In this document: positions 8,199 through 17,867 of the stretch, one piece after another
Numbering within the stretch: the first letter of the stretch is position 1
Layout: each line of letters starts with the position of its first letter
NCBI GenBank assembly: GCA_012032575.1
Contig: JAAUSP010000013.1
Span: 1-32,696, forward strand
DNA length: 32,696 bases
DNA from: Anaerolineales bacterium
GTDB lineage: Bacteria > Chloroflexota > Anaerolineae > 4572-78 > J111
Reading direction: 5' to 3'
Notes under the pieces: generated by a model
What the model was told of the DNA's origin: nothing
Databases searched by the model: none
Seen by the model: only the letters and a program-made list of their open reading frames with translations
Position numbers and translations under genes: made by a program

Positions 8199-8234
8199 AA
8201 AATGGAGTCCAAAGCTTGCTTTGGACTCCATTTT
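8199..8234. terminator. Perfect 17-bp hairpin repeat, likely terminator of the thioesterase operon
   Basis: Arms AAAATGGAGTCCAAAGC (8199-8215) and its exact complement (8218-8234) are separated by TT. On the minus strand the stem is followed by a T run, fitting a terminator for the HAD-thioesterase operon that ends at 8240. A related, longer copy is at 32095-32141, sharing 21 identical bases. Confidence 0.7.
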
Positions 8235-8239
8235 GATTA

Positions 8240-8650
8240 TCAAGAAAGCAGGTTTTGAAACAAGCCTGCTAATTCTTTCGGAAAAAAAGGTCTGCCGGCT
8301 TTATTCATGGATGTGCCAATAACATTGGCCTGCAAAATAGGCTTGTCATCGGGCAGGCGAAATATCGCTTGCCGAAAGCCAAAACGCAAGCGGGACACCC
8401 GCTCAAAGTTCAAGCCCACGTAAAAGCGATCCGCCGGACGCAGCGGATAAAGATAATCAATCTCGACCCGAATCACCACCAAATCTATCCCGTGTTTGGA
8501 CAACTCTATAAAATCGAGGCCGCGTTCTTTGAGAAAAATGTGGCGGGTATGTTCCAGGTAGTTTTGATAGACCGCGTTGTTGACAATCCCCTGAAAATCA
8601 CATTCATAATCACGGACTTCAAAGGTTAATTTAAATTGATAACTGTTCAT
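8240..8650 (-). CDS. Acyl-CoA thioesterase, hot-dog fold (YbgC / 4HBT family)
   Basis: A 136-residue single hot-dog domain. The N-terminal EVRDYECDFQGIVNNAVYQN, then YLEHTR, matches the 4-hydroxybenzoyl-CoA thioesterase/YbgC signature (D-x-D-x2-G-x-V-N-N-x2-Y), including the catalytic aspartate. A central VIRVEIDYLYPLRPADRFYV is also typical. It should hydrolyse acyl-CoA thioesters in the cytoplasm; the acyl group cannot be told from sequence. Its ATG overlaps the HAD gene stop by 4 bp (ATGA), so the pair is co-translated. Confidence 0.87.
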   Translation of the reverse strand: MNSYQFKLTFEVRDYECDFQGIVNNAVYQNYLEHTRHIFLKERGLDFIELSKHGIDLVVIRVEIDYLYPLRPADRFYVGLNFERVSRLRFGFRQAIFRLPDDKPILQANVIGTSMNKAGRPFFPKELAGLFQNLLS

Positions 8651-9330
8651 AATTGGCTTTGATTACGCCCCTGGTGCAGCAACAGGTTTTTCAGAACCGG
8701 ACCCACATGGAAAATAGTCGGTACAGCATAATCTATGGCAATCGAGGGGCCGGTCCCGCCAACCAGAACAGTCGTCATGCCTACGTCTTTGGCCGGAAGC
8801 AGGTTGCGCGGGGTGTCTTCGACCATAATGCAGCGCTCGCCGGGGACGCCCAGGGTATCGAGGACGTGTTTGTAGGCCAGGGGGTCAGGCTTGTTTTTAT
8901 AATTGAGGTTGGTGATGTCAATGATCTGTTCAAAATGAGGCCGCACCTGCAAAATATTCAATACCCGTTCGGCGTGGAAATGATCGGCGTTGGTGAAGAT
9001 AACTTTGCGCAGGGGGATGTCATACAGCATTTGATTGAGCGGCGGGCTGGCCCCCAGAAAATCGGCCAGATTCAAATCGTGGACATAGGCCAGGTACTCC
9101 AGCGGGTCAATCTGGAACTCGTGCATCAGGCCGCGCAGGGCCGTGCCGTGCTGCTGGTTGTAGCTGAGCTTTTTTTCGGCGACATCATCGGCGGGAATGC
9201 CGACTTTGTGGACCATAAACTGTAGAATTCGTTCCACAATTGCTGCCATCAGGCCGCACTCGCGCGGATAGAGCGTTTCGTCCAGATCAAACAAGATGTA
9301 TTCAAATAATGGCATCGCCCGATGTTTCAT
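8647..9330 (-). CDS. HAD-superfamily hydrolase, pyrimidine 5'-nucleotidase type
   Basis: Cytoplasmic phosphatase of the haloacid dehalogenase superfamily. Motif I is DLDETLYP (residues ~15-22) with both aspartates, motif II FTNAD, motif III lysine in KNKPDPLAY, motif IV MVEDTPRNL. The DLDETLYP form and the helical cap are characteristic of the pyrimidine 5'-nucleotidase branch (SDT1/PHM8-like), so a nucleotide monophosphate substrate is plausible but not proven. The start is either ATG 9330 or ATG 9315; neither has a good ribosome binding site. Its stop overlaps the thioesterase start. A terminator-like hairpin sits in the leader just upstream. Confidence 0.8.
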   Translation of the reverse strand: MKHRAMPLFEYILFDLDETLYPRECGLMAAIVERILQFMVHKVGIPADDVAEKKLSYNQQHGTALRGLMHEFQIDPLEYLAYVHDLNLADFLGASPPLNQMLYDIPLRKVIFTNADHFHAERVLNILQVRPHFEQIIDITNLNYKNKPDPLAYKHVLDTLGVPGERCIMVEDTPRNLLPAKDVGMTTVLVGGTGPSIAIDYAVPTIFHVGPVLKNLLLHQGRNQSQL

Positions 9331-9352
9331 CCCCGTTGCGCCTCAGCCAACA

Positions 9353-9421
9353 AAAAAGGAGCATCGCCCGGATGATGGTGCGTCTGGCATCATCTATCTC
9401 GCCGGGGAAATGCTCCTTTTT
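9353..9421 (-). promoter_or_regulatory. Terminator-like structured leader upstream of the HAD gene
   Basis: Three nested perfect stems on the minus strand: outer AAAAAGGAGCAT/ATGCTCCTTTTT (12 bp), middle CCCGG/CCGGG, inner GATGATG/CATCATC. The outer stem ends in a T6 run. It lies between a promoter (9457-9486) and the HAD start (9330), so it could be an attenuator. It could also be a bidirectional terminator for the upstream DUF2330 gene. Confidence 0.6.
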
Positions 9422-9456
9422 GTTAATGAACAAAAGCGATTAAGCTAGCTAAACCT

Positions 9457-9486
9457 AGCATAACACACCATGACGATTTATGACAA
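9457..9486 (-). promoter_or_regulatory. Promoter of the HAD-thioesterase operon
   Basis: On the minus strand: TTGTCA (9486-9481), 18-bp spacer, TATGCT (9462-9457). Transcription would start near 9450, giving a ~120-nt leader that contains the hairpin at 9353-9421. Confidence 0.5.
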
Positions 9487-9518
9487 TGGGTATTATGGCC
9501 CTGATTTCTGGGGTAAAA

Positions 9519-10586
9519 TCAAGTTGTTTGGGCTGCCCGCCGTCGCTGCCAGGATACCAGCAGGGTTATCGCCCCGACTATAACCACCAACCCCACCAGA
9601 CACGCTCCACCCAGCACCAAAAGAATGATCGGCACACCGCCAATATCATACTGGTACACGATTTGAACGTCGTGATAAATCTCATCCGTGGCCGCCGGGC
9701 TGAAACGGTAATCATCGTTGACGCTCTGCGGGTCCCAGATACGCTCCTCGAATTTGGTCAGAAATAGTTTGCGATCTACAAATGGGGCCAGCAGCGAGTC
9801 AGCGGGCAGCGAAGCCGGCTCGACCCAATCGGCAAAGGAAACGCGGCTGTCGCCAAAGGTCTGGCCCTTTTCCACCCGGTGGTCGGTTAGCACGTATAGA
9901 TAGACCGGCATCACGCCTGTAGCCATAGCGGTAGCGCGCATCGGATAAACCAGTTCATCAGAGGGAAAAGTAATCCACAGCGGGTCGAGTTCGCCATTCA
10001 ATTCCTGACCGTTTGTGCCGGAGGTCAACCGGGCGGCGATGTAAAACCACTCCTGTTCGACATAGGCTTGCAGCACCTCGTCCAGATCGTCGGGAAAGGT
10101 GTAACCATTGGCGGCCAGCCAGTCGCTCAGGGCAGTCGCGTCGGTGGCGGCCAGGGTGCTGACCTCAAACGGGCCTAAGGTTTGCTGTCGTAATAACGTT
10201 ACCGGCGCGGCTCCCCCGACCGCTCCGTCCAGGGCTGCTCCAGGCGCAAGCGCAGACGGTGGGATTAGCCCATAGCGATACTCCACCCTGGGCTTGGTCA
10301 GCTCTTGCAGCGTATCGAACAGCTTCGCTTCGCCCAGTTGCACCGTCGCCTCGGTGGGGACGGGCATGATCCAGGCTGCTTCGGTGGTGCTGCCCTGCAC
10401 GCCCAGGGCCATCACAATATCCTCGGTCTGTCCATCCCAGCGGACCAGGGCGCGTTCCTGCACCACCGTGCCCTCGCCCTCGCGGGGAATGTAAGCGCCG
10501 CAGCCGCAGGCTTCCGCCGGAGTCGCGGCAAACAAGAGCAGTAGCAAACTGCTGATCGGAATCAAGTACCGGAATCGTTGTTGCAT
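9519..10586 (-). CDS. DUF2330 family exported/membrane-anchored protein
   Basis: A 355-residue protein. A signal peptide (LIPISSLLLLLFAATPAEA) is followed at once by CGCGAYIPREGE, then the pattern ERALVRWDG, EDIVMALGVQGST and AAWIMPVP, which I recognise as DUF2330 (Cys pair after the signal, E-x3-V, W-x-x-P-V-P). A C-terminal membrane helix (VPIILLVLGGACLVGLVVIV) and a basic stop-transfer segment anchor it, leaving the bulk outside. Function unknown. The start is 17 bp downstream of the restriction endonuclease stop, so it may be read through from the R-M cassette. The codon-rich GC content is like the host, not the cassette. Confidence 0.8.
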   Translation of the reverse strand: MQQRFRYLIPISSLLLLLFAATPAEACGCGAYIPREGEGTVVQERALVRWDGQTEDIVMALGVQGSTTEAAWIMPVPTEATVQLGEAKLFDTLQELTKPRVEYRYGLIPPSALAPGAALDGAVGGAAPVTLLRQQTLGPFEVSTLAATDATALSDWLAANGYTFPDDLDEVLQAYVEQEWFYIAARLTSGTNGQELNGELDPLWITFPSDELVYPMRATAMATGVMPVYLYVLTDHRVEKGQTFGDSRVSFADWVEPASLPADSLLAPFVDRKLFLTKFEERIWDPQSVNDDYRFSPAATDEIYHDVQIVYQYDIGGVPIILLVLGGACLVGLVVIVGAITLLVSWQRRRAAQTT

Positions 10587-10603
10587 GTTTTACCTGTGGG
10601 GGA

Positions 10604-11599
10604 TTAATAGGGACTCAAATATTTTTCGCCATCAAAATGGATTAAATGATCAGGGTTATCGGCAATCCAAACTTCGGTTTCCCAGGCAATATCCATAATC
10701 CATTTTCTGAAATCGGCTTTTGTTAAAAAGGCAGTGACAAAAATGATTTTAGCCGAACAACTTTCGGTCAAACGTTTCAATTCTAAAATTCTGATTTCGT
10801 TCATTGGGCCGCTGCTATGGACAGCTTCAATCAAATAAAGCCAGTTTTGGGTTGGATTGTAAGCGATAATATCCGGTAACTCTTCGTGTGACAACTTGAA
10901 AAAATTTAGCCGTTCAAGCTCATCTCCCGCAATATGCAAAATTTTGTTGGATGTATCCCCCAAATATAAAACCTGACAACCTTCGCCACCAAACCTCGGT
11001 AAAAATTCTTCGATAACTTGTTTTTGCAAGAGGTTATGTGTGCCAGGTGATAGCTGAATGAACTTCCCATCAGGTAAAGTGACAGGAATTTTAGAGATGT
11101 CCCGTTTACGAGTGAGGGTTTCAGAAAGTATTTCTCGGCCCTGTAAATATGAGGCAAGTTTTTTGGGCCACTCTTCTGTTTGGAAAGTTTTGACGAGTTG
11201 CGTAAATGTCGGTTCCAACGAGTAACCCCGTGTGGGATCGTTGGTGGCAGCGGTGAGATTGTCACCACTATTTATGACAAGACCTGCCACAACTAAAAGT
11301 TTTAAGTCTTTGCGGCGAATATCGTCATAAGAGCCGCTTGAAATATTCTCCTCATAGTGTTGATTGATAAAATTGATGACGTCTCTTGTCTTGAGATACC
11401 GTTTATCTTCCAAACTTTTGGCTGATTGCCAGGAACTTGTAACACCTGCCACAGCCAGAAAACAGACAACCATTCTTTCCAAACGTCTTTGAGTTTGCCT
11501 CTCAACCGGAATTCCAACACTGTGAAGAATCTCAACAGCTTCGTTTAAGAGTTTCTTAATGTGAGGTGATTTGGTAGAATTTGGAAAGTAATCGGCCAT
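10604..11599 (-). CDS. Type II restriction endonuclease, BsuBI/PstI family
   Basis: A 331-residue protein. Its C-terminal half holds LPDIIAYNPTQNWLYLIEAV followed by HSSGPMNEIRILEL, the signature region of the BsuBI/PstI restriction endonuclease family, with the PD...E-type acidic residues expected in the nuclease core. The N-terminal half is helical and probably recognises DNA. It starts 2 bp after the methyltransferase stop, the usual arrangement of a type II restriction-modification pair. Base composition is far lower in G+C than the flanks, a sign of horizontal transfer. The cut sequence cannot be inferred; PstI-like specificity should not be assumed. Confidence 0.85.
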   Translation of the reverse strand: MADYFPNSTKSPHIKKLLNEAVEILHSVGIPVERQTQRRLERMVVCFLAVAGVTSSWQSAKSLEDKRYLKTRDVINFINQHYEENISSGSYDDIRRKDLKLLVVAGLVINSGDNLTAATNDPTRGYSLEPTFTQLVKTFQTEEWPKKLASYLQGREILSETLTRKRDISKIPVTLPDGKFIQLSPGTHNLLQKQVIEEFLPRFGGEGCQVLYLGDTSNKILHIAGDELERLNFFKLSHEELPDIIAYNPTQNWLYLIEAVHSSGPMNEIRILELKRLTESCSAKIIFVTAFLTKADFRKWIMDIAWETEVWIADNPDHLIHFDGEKYLSPY

Positions 11600-11601
11600 T
11601 T

Positions 11602-12620
11602 TCAGAAAAGAGAAAGTTGTTTGTGAAAGGGGGGATGTGGTTTCTCGATAAGTTCACGTTTTGAAAATAATACACCTTGTGCAAAATACTCTTTAACACT
11701 TTGGGCCAGGTGTTGAGCCAAGAGAGGAGGTACAGCGTTGCCGATTTGATAAAACTGGCTCGTTTCATTTCCGGTAAACTCAAACCAATCAGGAAAACTC
11801 TGTAACCGGGCTGCTTCTCGAATCAATAATCTGCGCCGCCGTCCGTCTGGAAGCCGAACTCGCTGCATATCGCCGGTAGGGGCAGCGATATTACGACAGG
11901 TTAACGTCCGAGCCGACTCGTCAGGTCTTAAATCGCGTGGCCTAATGCATTTTGAAGCAATCTCGTAATTTTTAACATACTTATCCATGGATGGGGTGAG
12001 AAATTTTGATTCAGGAGGGGCTGTCATCATAGTATCACCGATAGCATCTGCAACTGTATACCCTCGTCGTTCGGGTGTAGGGAAAACAAATTTTCCTCGA
12101 TGACCAATGACGAAAAGTCGTTCGCGGTTTTGGGGGGTACCAAAATGAACGGCATTTAATAGCTTATATTCAATTATATAACCAAGAGAGGCCAATTCCT
12201 GCATAATTTCTTCAAAATACCACTTATTTGCATAAAGCAAGCCGCGAACATTTTCAAACAGCCAAAGCTCAGGATTTACTTTTTTAATGGCTTCCAAAAG
12301 ATAGGAAATCCATCTCTTGGGTCGTAAACACCGCGTTGATGCCCCCCCACACTGAAGGGTTGGCAAGGGGGTCCGCCGATGATAATCTGAGCTTCAGGAT
12401 ATTCGCTGGCTTGGCTCAGTTCTTCTTGATGGCAGTGCCCCTGTAAGTTGTTTGAATACGTTTTGGCTGCATCTTGATCCTTTTCAAAGCCAATCGTCTT
12501 AAATCCGACAGACTCGAAACCAAGAGCCAGGCCGCCACAGCCCGCAAATAAATCCAGAATGGTGTAGTTTAAAGAATGATGGGGTTTGAGCGAGTTATTG
12601 AGTCTAGTAATATAGTCCAT
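11602..12620 (-). CDS. DNA (cytosine-5) methyltransferase of a type II R-M system (frameshifted in this sequence)
   Basis: C5-cytosine methyltransferase that protects the host from the adjacent endonuclease. Motifs in order: I LDLFAGCGGLALGFE, IV GGPPCQPFS with the catalytic cysteine, VI LFENVRGL, VIII QNRERLF, and IX-X LQSFPDWFEF ... QIGNAVPPLLAQ; the target-recognition region lies between VIII and IX. The frame breaks at a T4 run on the minus strand (12296-12299). One more T joins DGFPIF to LEAIKKVNPEL. Since an active endonuclease without its methylase would be lethal, a sequencing error is the better explanation. The start is ATG 12620 or an upstream TTG at 12674. Confidence 0.88.
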
Positions 12621-12678
12621 CGAAGTTTTGTCCACCACAGCTTTTACAATAACACAATCGTCTTTACCTGGCAAAGTC

Positions 12679-12903
12679 TCAAAAAATCAACACCACCCCC
12701 AATACAATCAACAACAGCCCCATCAACCCATCCCGGATAGCCAACTTCCAGGCATCGCTGCGAACCGCCGCCGGCTGCCACTTGGAGCGAATTCCCTGCC
12801 GTACCAGAATTTTACCGCTGATCGCCGTTTGCCCTGCCGTAAGCACCATCCGTAAGCCGAACAGCAGTAGAAAAGCAGCCAGAACAATGTTGAAAATTTT
12901 CAT
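12679..12903 (-). CDS. Small two-helix membrane protein
   Basis: A 74-residue protein starting at ATG 12903, 9 bp after the uvrB stop, with GCAGGG just upstream. Two hydrophobic helices (IFNIVLAAFLLLFGLRMVL, and LMGLLLIVLGVVLIF at the very C-terminus) flank a polar loop rich in basic residues. I do not recognise a family. The close spacing suggests it is translated from the uvrB transcript. It ends 59 bp before the methyltransferase ATG and marks the edge of the low-GC cassette. Confidence 0.5.
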   Translation of the reverse strand: MKIFNIVLAAFLLLFGLRMVLTAGQTAISGKILVRQGIRSKWQPAAVRSDAWKLAIRDGLMGLLLIVLGVVLIF

Positions 12904-12911
12904 AAACCCTG

Positions 12912-14959
12912 CTACCTTATCTTCTCCCACGCAGGCCGGGTATCGGCGGCATCCTGGATGGCTTGTAACTGGCCGCGCAAGTCGGCGATTTGATCGCGCA
13001 GGAGGGCTGCTTTTTCAAACTCAAGCTCGGCAGCGGCGGCCTTCATTTGCTTCTCCAACTGTTCAATCAAATGCTCAATTTCGTGGACGGGCATCGCGCC
13101 GGTGATGTTGTAGGTCGCTTTTCGCTCGGCCAGTACCTTCTCCCGGCTGGCCTCTTCGCGGGTGGAGGAGACCTCTGCGGTCAAATCCCGGATTTGCTTG
13201 ACGATAGAGCGCGGCTCGATGCCGTGTTCCTCGTTATATTTTTGCTGTTTGGCCCGGCGGCGGTTGGTCTCGTCAATCGCAAACTGCATAGAGTCGGTGA
13301 TCTTATCGGCATACATAATTACTTTACCGTTGATGTGCCGGGCCGCCCGGCCAATGGTCTGGATGAGCGCCTGCCGGGAACGCAGGAAGCCTTCTTTATC
13401 GGCATCCAGAATCGCCACCAGCGACACTTCCGGCAAATCCAGACCCTCGCGTAACAGGTTGATCCCAACGACCACATCATAAATCCCCAGGCGCAAATCG
13501 CGCAAAATCTCGATCCGTTCCAGCGTTTGGATGTCACTGTGCAGGTAGTGAACCTTGATGCCCAACTCCATCATATAGTCGGCCAGGTCTTCGGCCATGC
13601 GTTTGGTCAGGGTAGTGATGAGCGTCCGCTCGCCGGCCCTGATCCGCCGGTTGACCTCGCCGATCAAATCGTCAATCTGCCCTTGATCGGGCGGACTTCC
13701 ACTTCGGGGTCAATCAGGCCGGTGGGCCGGATGATTTGCTCGACTACCTGCTGGCTGTGGTCCAGCTCGTAAGGGCCGGGGGTGGCACTGGTGTAGACGA
13801 TTTGATTGATATGATCTTCCCACTCCTCGAAGTTGAGCGGGCGGTTGTCCAGGGCGCTGGGCAGACGGAAACCGTAATCAACCAGCACCTCTTTGCGGCT
13901 GCGGTCGCCAAAATACATGCCCCGAATCTGAGGGATGGACATGTGGCTCTCGTCAATCACCATCAGGAAATCGTCGGGGAAGTAGTCGAGCAGAGTCCAG
14001 GGGGTGCTGCCCGGATCGCGGCGGCCCAGAGGGCGGCTGTAGTTCTCGATGCCGGAGCAGTAGCCAACCTCGCGCAGCATCTCCAAATCGAAGCGGGTGC
14101 GCTGTTCCAGCCGCTGCGCTTCCAGCAACTTTTCCTGCGCCCGCAGTTCGGCCAGGCGCTCTTCCAACTCGTTTTCGATATCAACCAGCGCTTCTTCCAG
14201 CTTTTCCTGGGGGGTGATGAAGTGCTTGGCCGGATAAATGTCCAGGTTATTATGCCGGGCGACCATCTCGCCGGTCAGCGCGTTGACCTCGGTGATGCGC
14301 TCAACCTCATCGCCAAAGAACTCGATGCGGTAGACCTGCTCGCCGTAAGCGGGCATGATCTCCAGCGTGTCGCCGCGCACGCGGAACGTGCCCCGCTTGA
14401 GGTCGTAATCGTTACGCTCGTAGCGGATGTCAATCAGGTGGCGCAGCACTTTGTCCCGCTTGCGCAGGTCGCCGACGGTAAACTTGATGACCACCTGGCC
14501 GTAATCCTCCGGGCTGCCCAGGCCATAGATGGCGCTGACGCTGGCAACGATGACCACATCGCGCCGGGAGAACAGGGCGGTGGTGGCGGCCAGGCGCAGC
14601 CGGTCAATTTCGTCGTTGATCTGGGCGTCCTTCTCAATGAAGGTATCGGTGCGGGGGATGTAGGCTTCGGGCTGGTAGTAGTCGTAATAGCTGACAAAAT
14701 AAGCCACGGAGTTGCTGGGAAAGAACTCTTTAAACTCGCTGTACAGTTGAGCGGCCAGGGTTTTGTTGTGGGCCATCACCAGCGTTGGCTTCTGGACCTG
14801 CTCGATGACCTTGGCGATGGTATAGGTTTTGCCGGTTCCGGTTGCACCCAACAGCGTTTGGTGCTTCAACCCACCTTCAATGCCTTCGACCAGTTCCTTA
14901 ATCGCCTGGGGCTGGTCGCCGGTGGGCTGATAATCGGAAACCACTTGCAATGCGGGCAT
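12912..14959 (-). CDS. uvrB: Excinuclease ABC subunit UvrB (frameshifted in this sequence)
   Basis: Damage-verification helicase of nucleotide excision repair, working with UvrA and UvrC. ATG 14959 has AGGAGG 5 bp upstream. The first reading frame carries Walker A GATGTGKT (38-45), the [12 protein letters not shown] beta-hairpin region and DESH helicase motif. The second carries the helicase C-terminal part ([27 protein letters not shown]) and the terminal UVR domain for UvrC contact. The frame changes at a three-C run, 13680-13682, where one extra C (plus strand) restores [13 protein letters not shown]. Total length with the repair, ~682 residues, is normal, so a sequence error is likely. 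Promoter at 15073-15101 with a LexA-like site. Confidence 0.95.
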
Positions 14960-14998
14960 AGTTCCTCCTGGGGGTAGGGAGTAGTCAGTAGCCAGTAG

Positions 14999-15032
14999 TC
15001 AGTAGTCAGAAATGAGCGTTTCTGACTACTGA
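14999..15032. repeat. 14-bp inverted repeat (CAGTAGTCAG family) in the uvrB leader
   Basis: TCAGTAGTCAGAAA (14999-15012) pairs perfectly with 15019-15032 around a 6-nt loop. Extra copies of AGTAGTCAG lie on both sides (from 14980, and 15037-15046 in inverted form). It lies in the uvrB untranslated leader, is repeat-like, and its role is unknown. Confidence 0.65.
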
Positions 15033-15050
15033 ACTCTGACTACTGGATTA

Positions 15051-15062
15051 GAACAAAAGTTT
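15051..15062. promoter_or_regulatory. Near-consensus LexA-like site at uvrB
   Basis: GAACAAAAGTTT matches the Gram-positive-type SOS box GAAC-N4-GTTC with one mismatch. It lies 10 bp downstream of the uvrB -10 box, around the expected transcription start, where a bound repressor would block transcription. uvrB is a classic SOS gene. Confidence 0.45.
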
Positions 15063-15072
15063 CAGGCAGGAA

Positions 15073-15101
15073 AGTATACCCTGGCGGCAGTAAATTGGCA
15101 A
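15073..15101 (-). promoter_or_regulatory. Promoter of uvrB
   Basis: On the minus strand: TTGCCA (15101-15096), 17-bp spacer, TATACT (15078-15073); both boxes are one base from consensus. The remaining gap to the chromate transporter (15102-15372) shows no gene. It has only a weak plus-strand promoter candidate, TTAGGC (15236-15241) and TATTAT (15260-15265) at 18 bp. Confidence 0.65.
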
Positions 15102-15372
15102 AGTTATTTTTTGGTGTGGACGATCTCCCCTGGCACGCTAAAATGTGTTTGTTCTGTGCATTTATTTTCAGAGGGGGTCATAAGCTTGGGAAAAATAAAA
15201 AGTGAGCTAGCATCTTCCTGGTCAAATTGATAAAATTAGGCGATAGCTCCGGCGTGTGGTATTATCAGCCGGATTTTGGAAACGGACTGCTCCCAGCAAA
15301 AGGTCTTGGGCAAAACAAAAATGGAAGATGCAAGACGCAACACAGTTGGAACTGCCTCATTACAGGAAGGTT

Positions 15373-16542
15373 ATGTCCTCTGATCCTTTGCCTTCAACGC
15401 ATCCAGCCTCAGCCCATCTGGCTGAAGTGGCCCTTTTTTTTCTTAAACTGGGTGTGACCGCCTTTGGTGGACCGGCTGCCCACATCGCCATGATGCACGA
15501 TGAACTGGTCAAACGGCGCAAGTGGCTGAATGAACAGCAGTTTCTCGATCTGTTAGGGGCCACCCATTTGATTCCCGGCCCCAATTCCACCGAGATGACG
15601 ATTCACCTGGGTTTTGTTCGGGCCGGGTGGCCGGGCCTTATTGCCGGCGGCGTCTGCTTTATCATCCCCGCGGCGCTGATTACTCTGGCGTTGGCCTGGG
15701 TGTATGTTCAATACGGCGCTACCCCTGTCGCCGATAATCTCCTGTACGGCATCAAACCGGTTATCATCGCCATTATTGGGCAGGCGTTATGGTCGTTAGC
15801 GCCAAAAGCGATCAAAGGAGCGCTCACTGCCGGGGTAGGACTGATTACCTTACTACTCCATTTTCTGGGGTTCGACGAAATTTCACTCCTCTTTTGCGGC
15901 GGGGCGGCGGTGATGATCGGCCAAAATTGGCGGCGGCTCCGCCAGCCGGGGCCGGGCGTCTGGGCAGTGCTGCTGCCCGGCCTGAGTTTACCCGGGCCGG
16001 CTGCCGGGCCGGTCAATCTGCTCCAGTTGTTCTTGCTCTTTCTCAAAATCGGCTCGGTGCTGTATGGCAGCGGCTACGTTTTGCTGGCCTTCCTGCGGAC
16101 CGATTTTGTCACCCGGCTGGGCTGGCTGACCGATCAGCAGTTGCTCGACGCCATTTCTATCGGCCAAATTACGCCCGGCCCTGTTTTTACTACGGCTACC
16201 TTCATCGGCTATATCCTGGCCGGTGTTCCGGGGGCTGTATTGGCAACTCTGGGCATATTTCTGCCTTCGTTTATCTTTGTCGCCCTGAGCAATCCCCTGA
16301 TTCCCAAGCTGCGTAATTCACCCTGGACCGGCGGCTTGCTGGACGGCGTGAATGTCGCTTCGCTTGCTTTAATGGCCACCGTGACCTGGCAGTTGGGCCG
16401 CGCTTCCCTGGTTGACCCGCTGACCATCGGTCTGGCTCTGCTCGCCGCGGGGCTGCTGTGGCGCTTCAAAGTCAACTCGACCTGGCTCATTTTGGGCGGA
16501 GCGGTGGCAGGTCTGCTGGCAGATTACTGGCAAATCCGTTAG
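15373..16542 (+). CDS. chrA: Chromate transporter ChrA family, two-domain form
   Basis: Membrane protein of about 389 residues in the CHR superfamily, which exports chromate and sometimes sulfate. ATG 15373 is preceded by AGGAAGG; the in-frame region upstream is poor coding sequence and is left out. Two homologous halves each show the family pattern: first half LGVTAFGGPAAHIAMM and GATHLIPGPNSTEM, second half LYGSGYVLLAFL and ISIGQITPGPVFTTATFIGY. About ten hydrophobic helices are visible, with a hydrophilic RRLRQPGPG linker between halves. The fused two-domain form is the long-chain type. Substrate is inferred from family only. Confidence 0.9.
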   Translation: MSSDPLPSTHPASAHLAEVALFFLKLGVTAFGGPAAHIAMMHDELVKRRKWLNEQQFLDLLGATHLIPGPNSTEMTIHLGFVRAGWPGLIAGGVCFIIPAALITLALAWVYVQYGATPVADNLLYGIKPVIIAIIGQALWSLAPKAIKGALTAGVGLITLLLHFLGFDEISLLFCGGAAVMIGQNWRRLRQPGPGVWAVLLPGLSLPGPAAGPVNLLQLFLLFLKIGSVLYGSGYVLLAFLRTDFVTRLGWLTDQQLLDAISIGQITPGPVFTTATFIGYILAGVPGAVLATLGIFLPSFIFVALSNPLIPKLRNSPWTGGLLDGVNVASLALMATVTWQLGRASLVDPLTIGLALLAAGLLWRFKVNSTWLILGGAVAGLLADYWQIR

Positions 16543-16570
16543 ATTGAGGGTAGTTCCCGGATTTAAACCT

Positions 16571-16676
16571 CCGAACAATTCGGCTTGTATAAACTGTGAA
16601 ACATGATCAATTTGCCCTGAGAGTTCTCACCCATCATGTTTCAAAAGCATCTTCTCATCGAGAAAGGAATAAAATC
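16571..16676 (+). promoter_or_regulatory. Structured leader of the Cys/Met PLP-enzyme gene
   Basis: CCGAACAATTCGG (16571-16583) is a short inverted repeat. TGAAACATGAT (16597-16607) pairs perfectly with 16633-16643 and encloses a TGAGA/TCTCA hairpin. A second hairpin, TTCTC-atc-GAGAA, overlaps the AGAAAGGA ribosome binding site. This could control translation or transcription. I could not match it to a known riboswitch class. Confidence 0.4.

Positions 16677-17856
<1,180 letters not shown>

Positions 17857-17867
<11 letters not shown>

Noticed and set aside
10604..12674. Wider defence island
   Set aside because: Only a single restriction-modification pair is present. The neighbours are uvrB, a small membrane protein and a DUF2330 gene, with no other defence genes.
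13736..14977. 413-codon plus-strand frame opposite uvrB
   Set aside because: It is the antisense shadow of a highly conserved high-GC gene.
15256..15372. 39-residue extension of the chromate transporter
   Set aside because: ATG 15373 has a good AGGAAGG site and the extension looks non-coding and overlaps a possible promoter.
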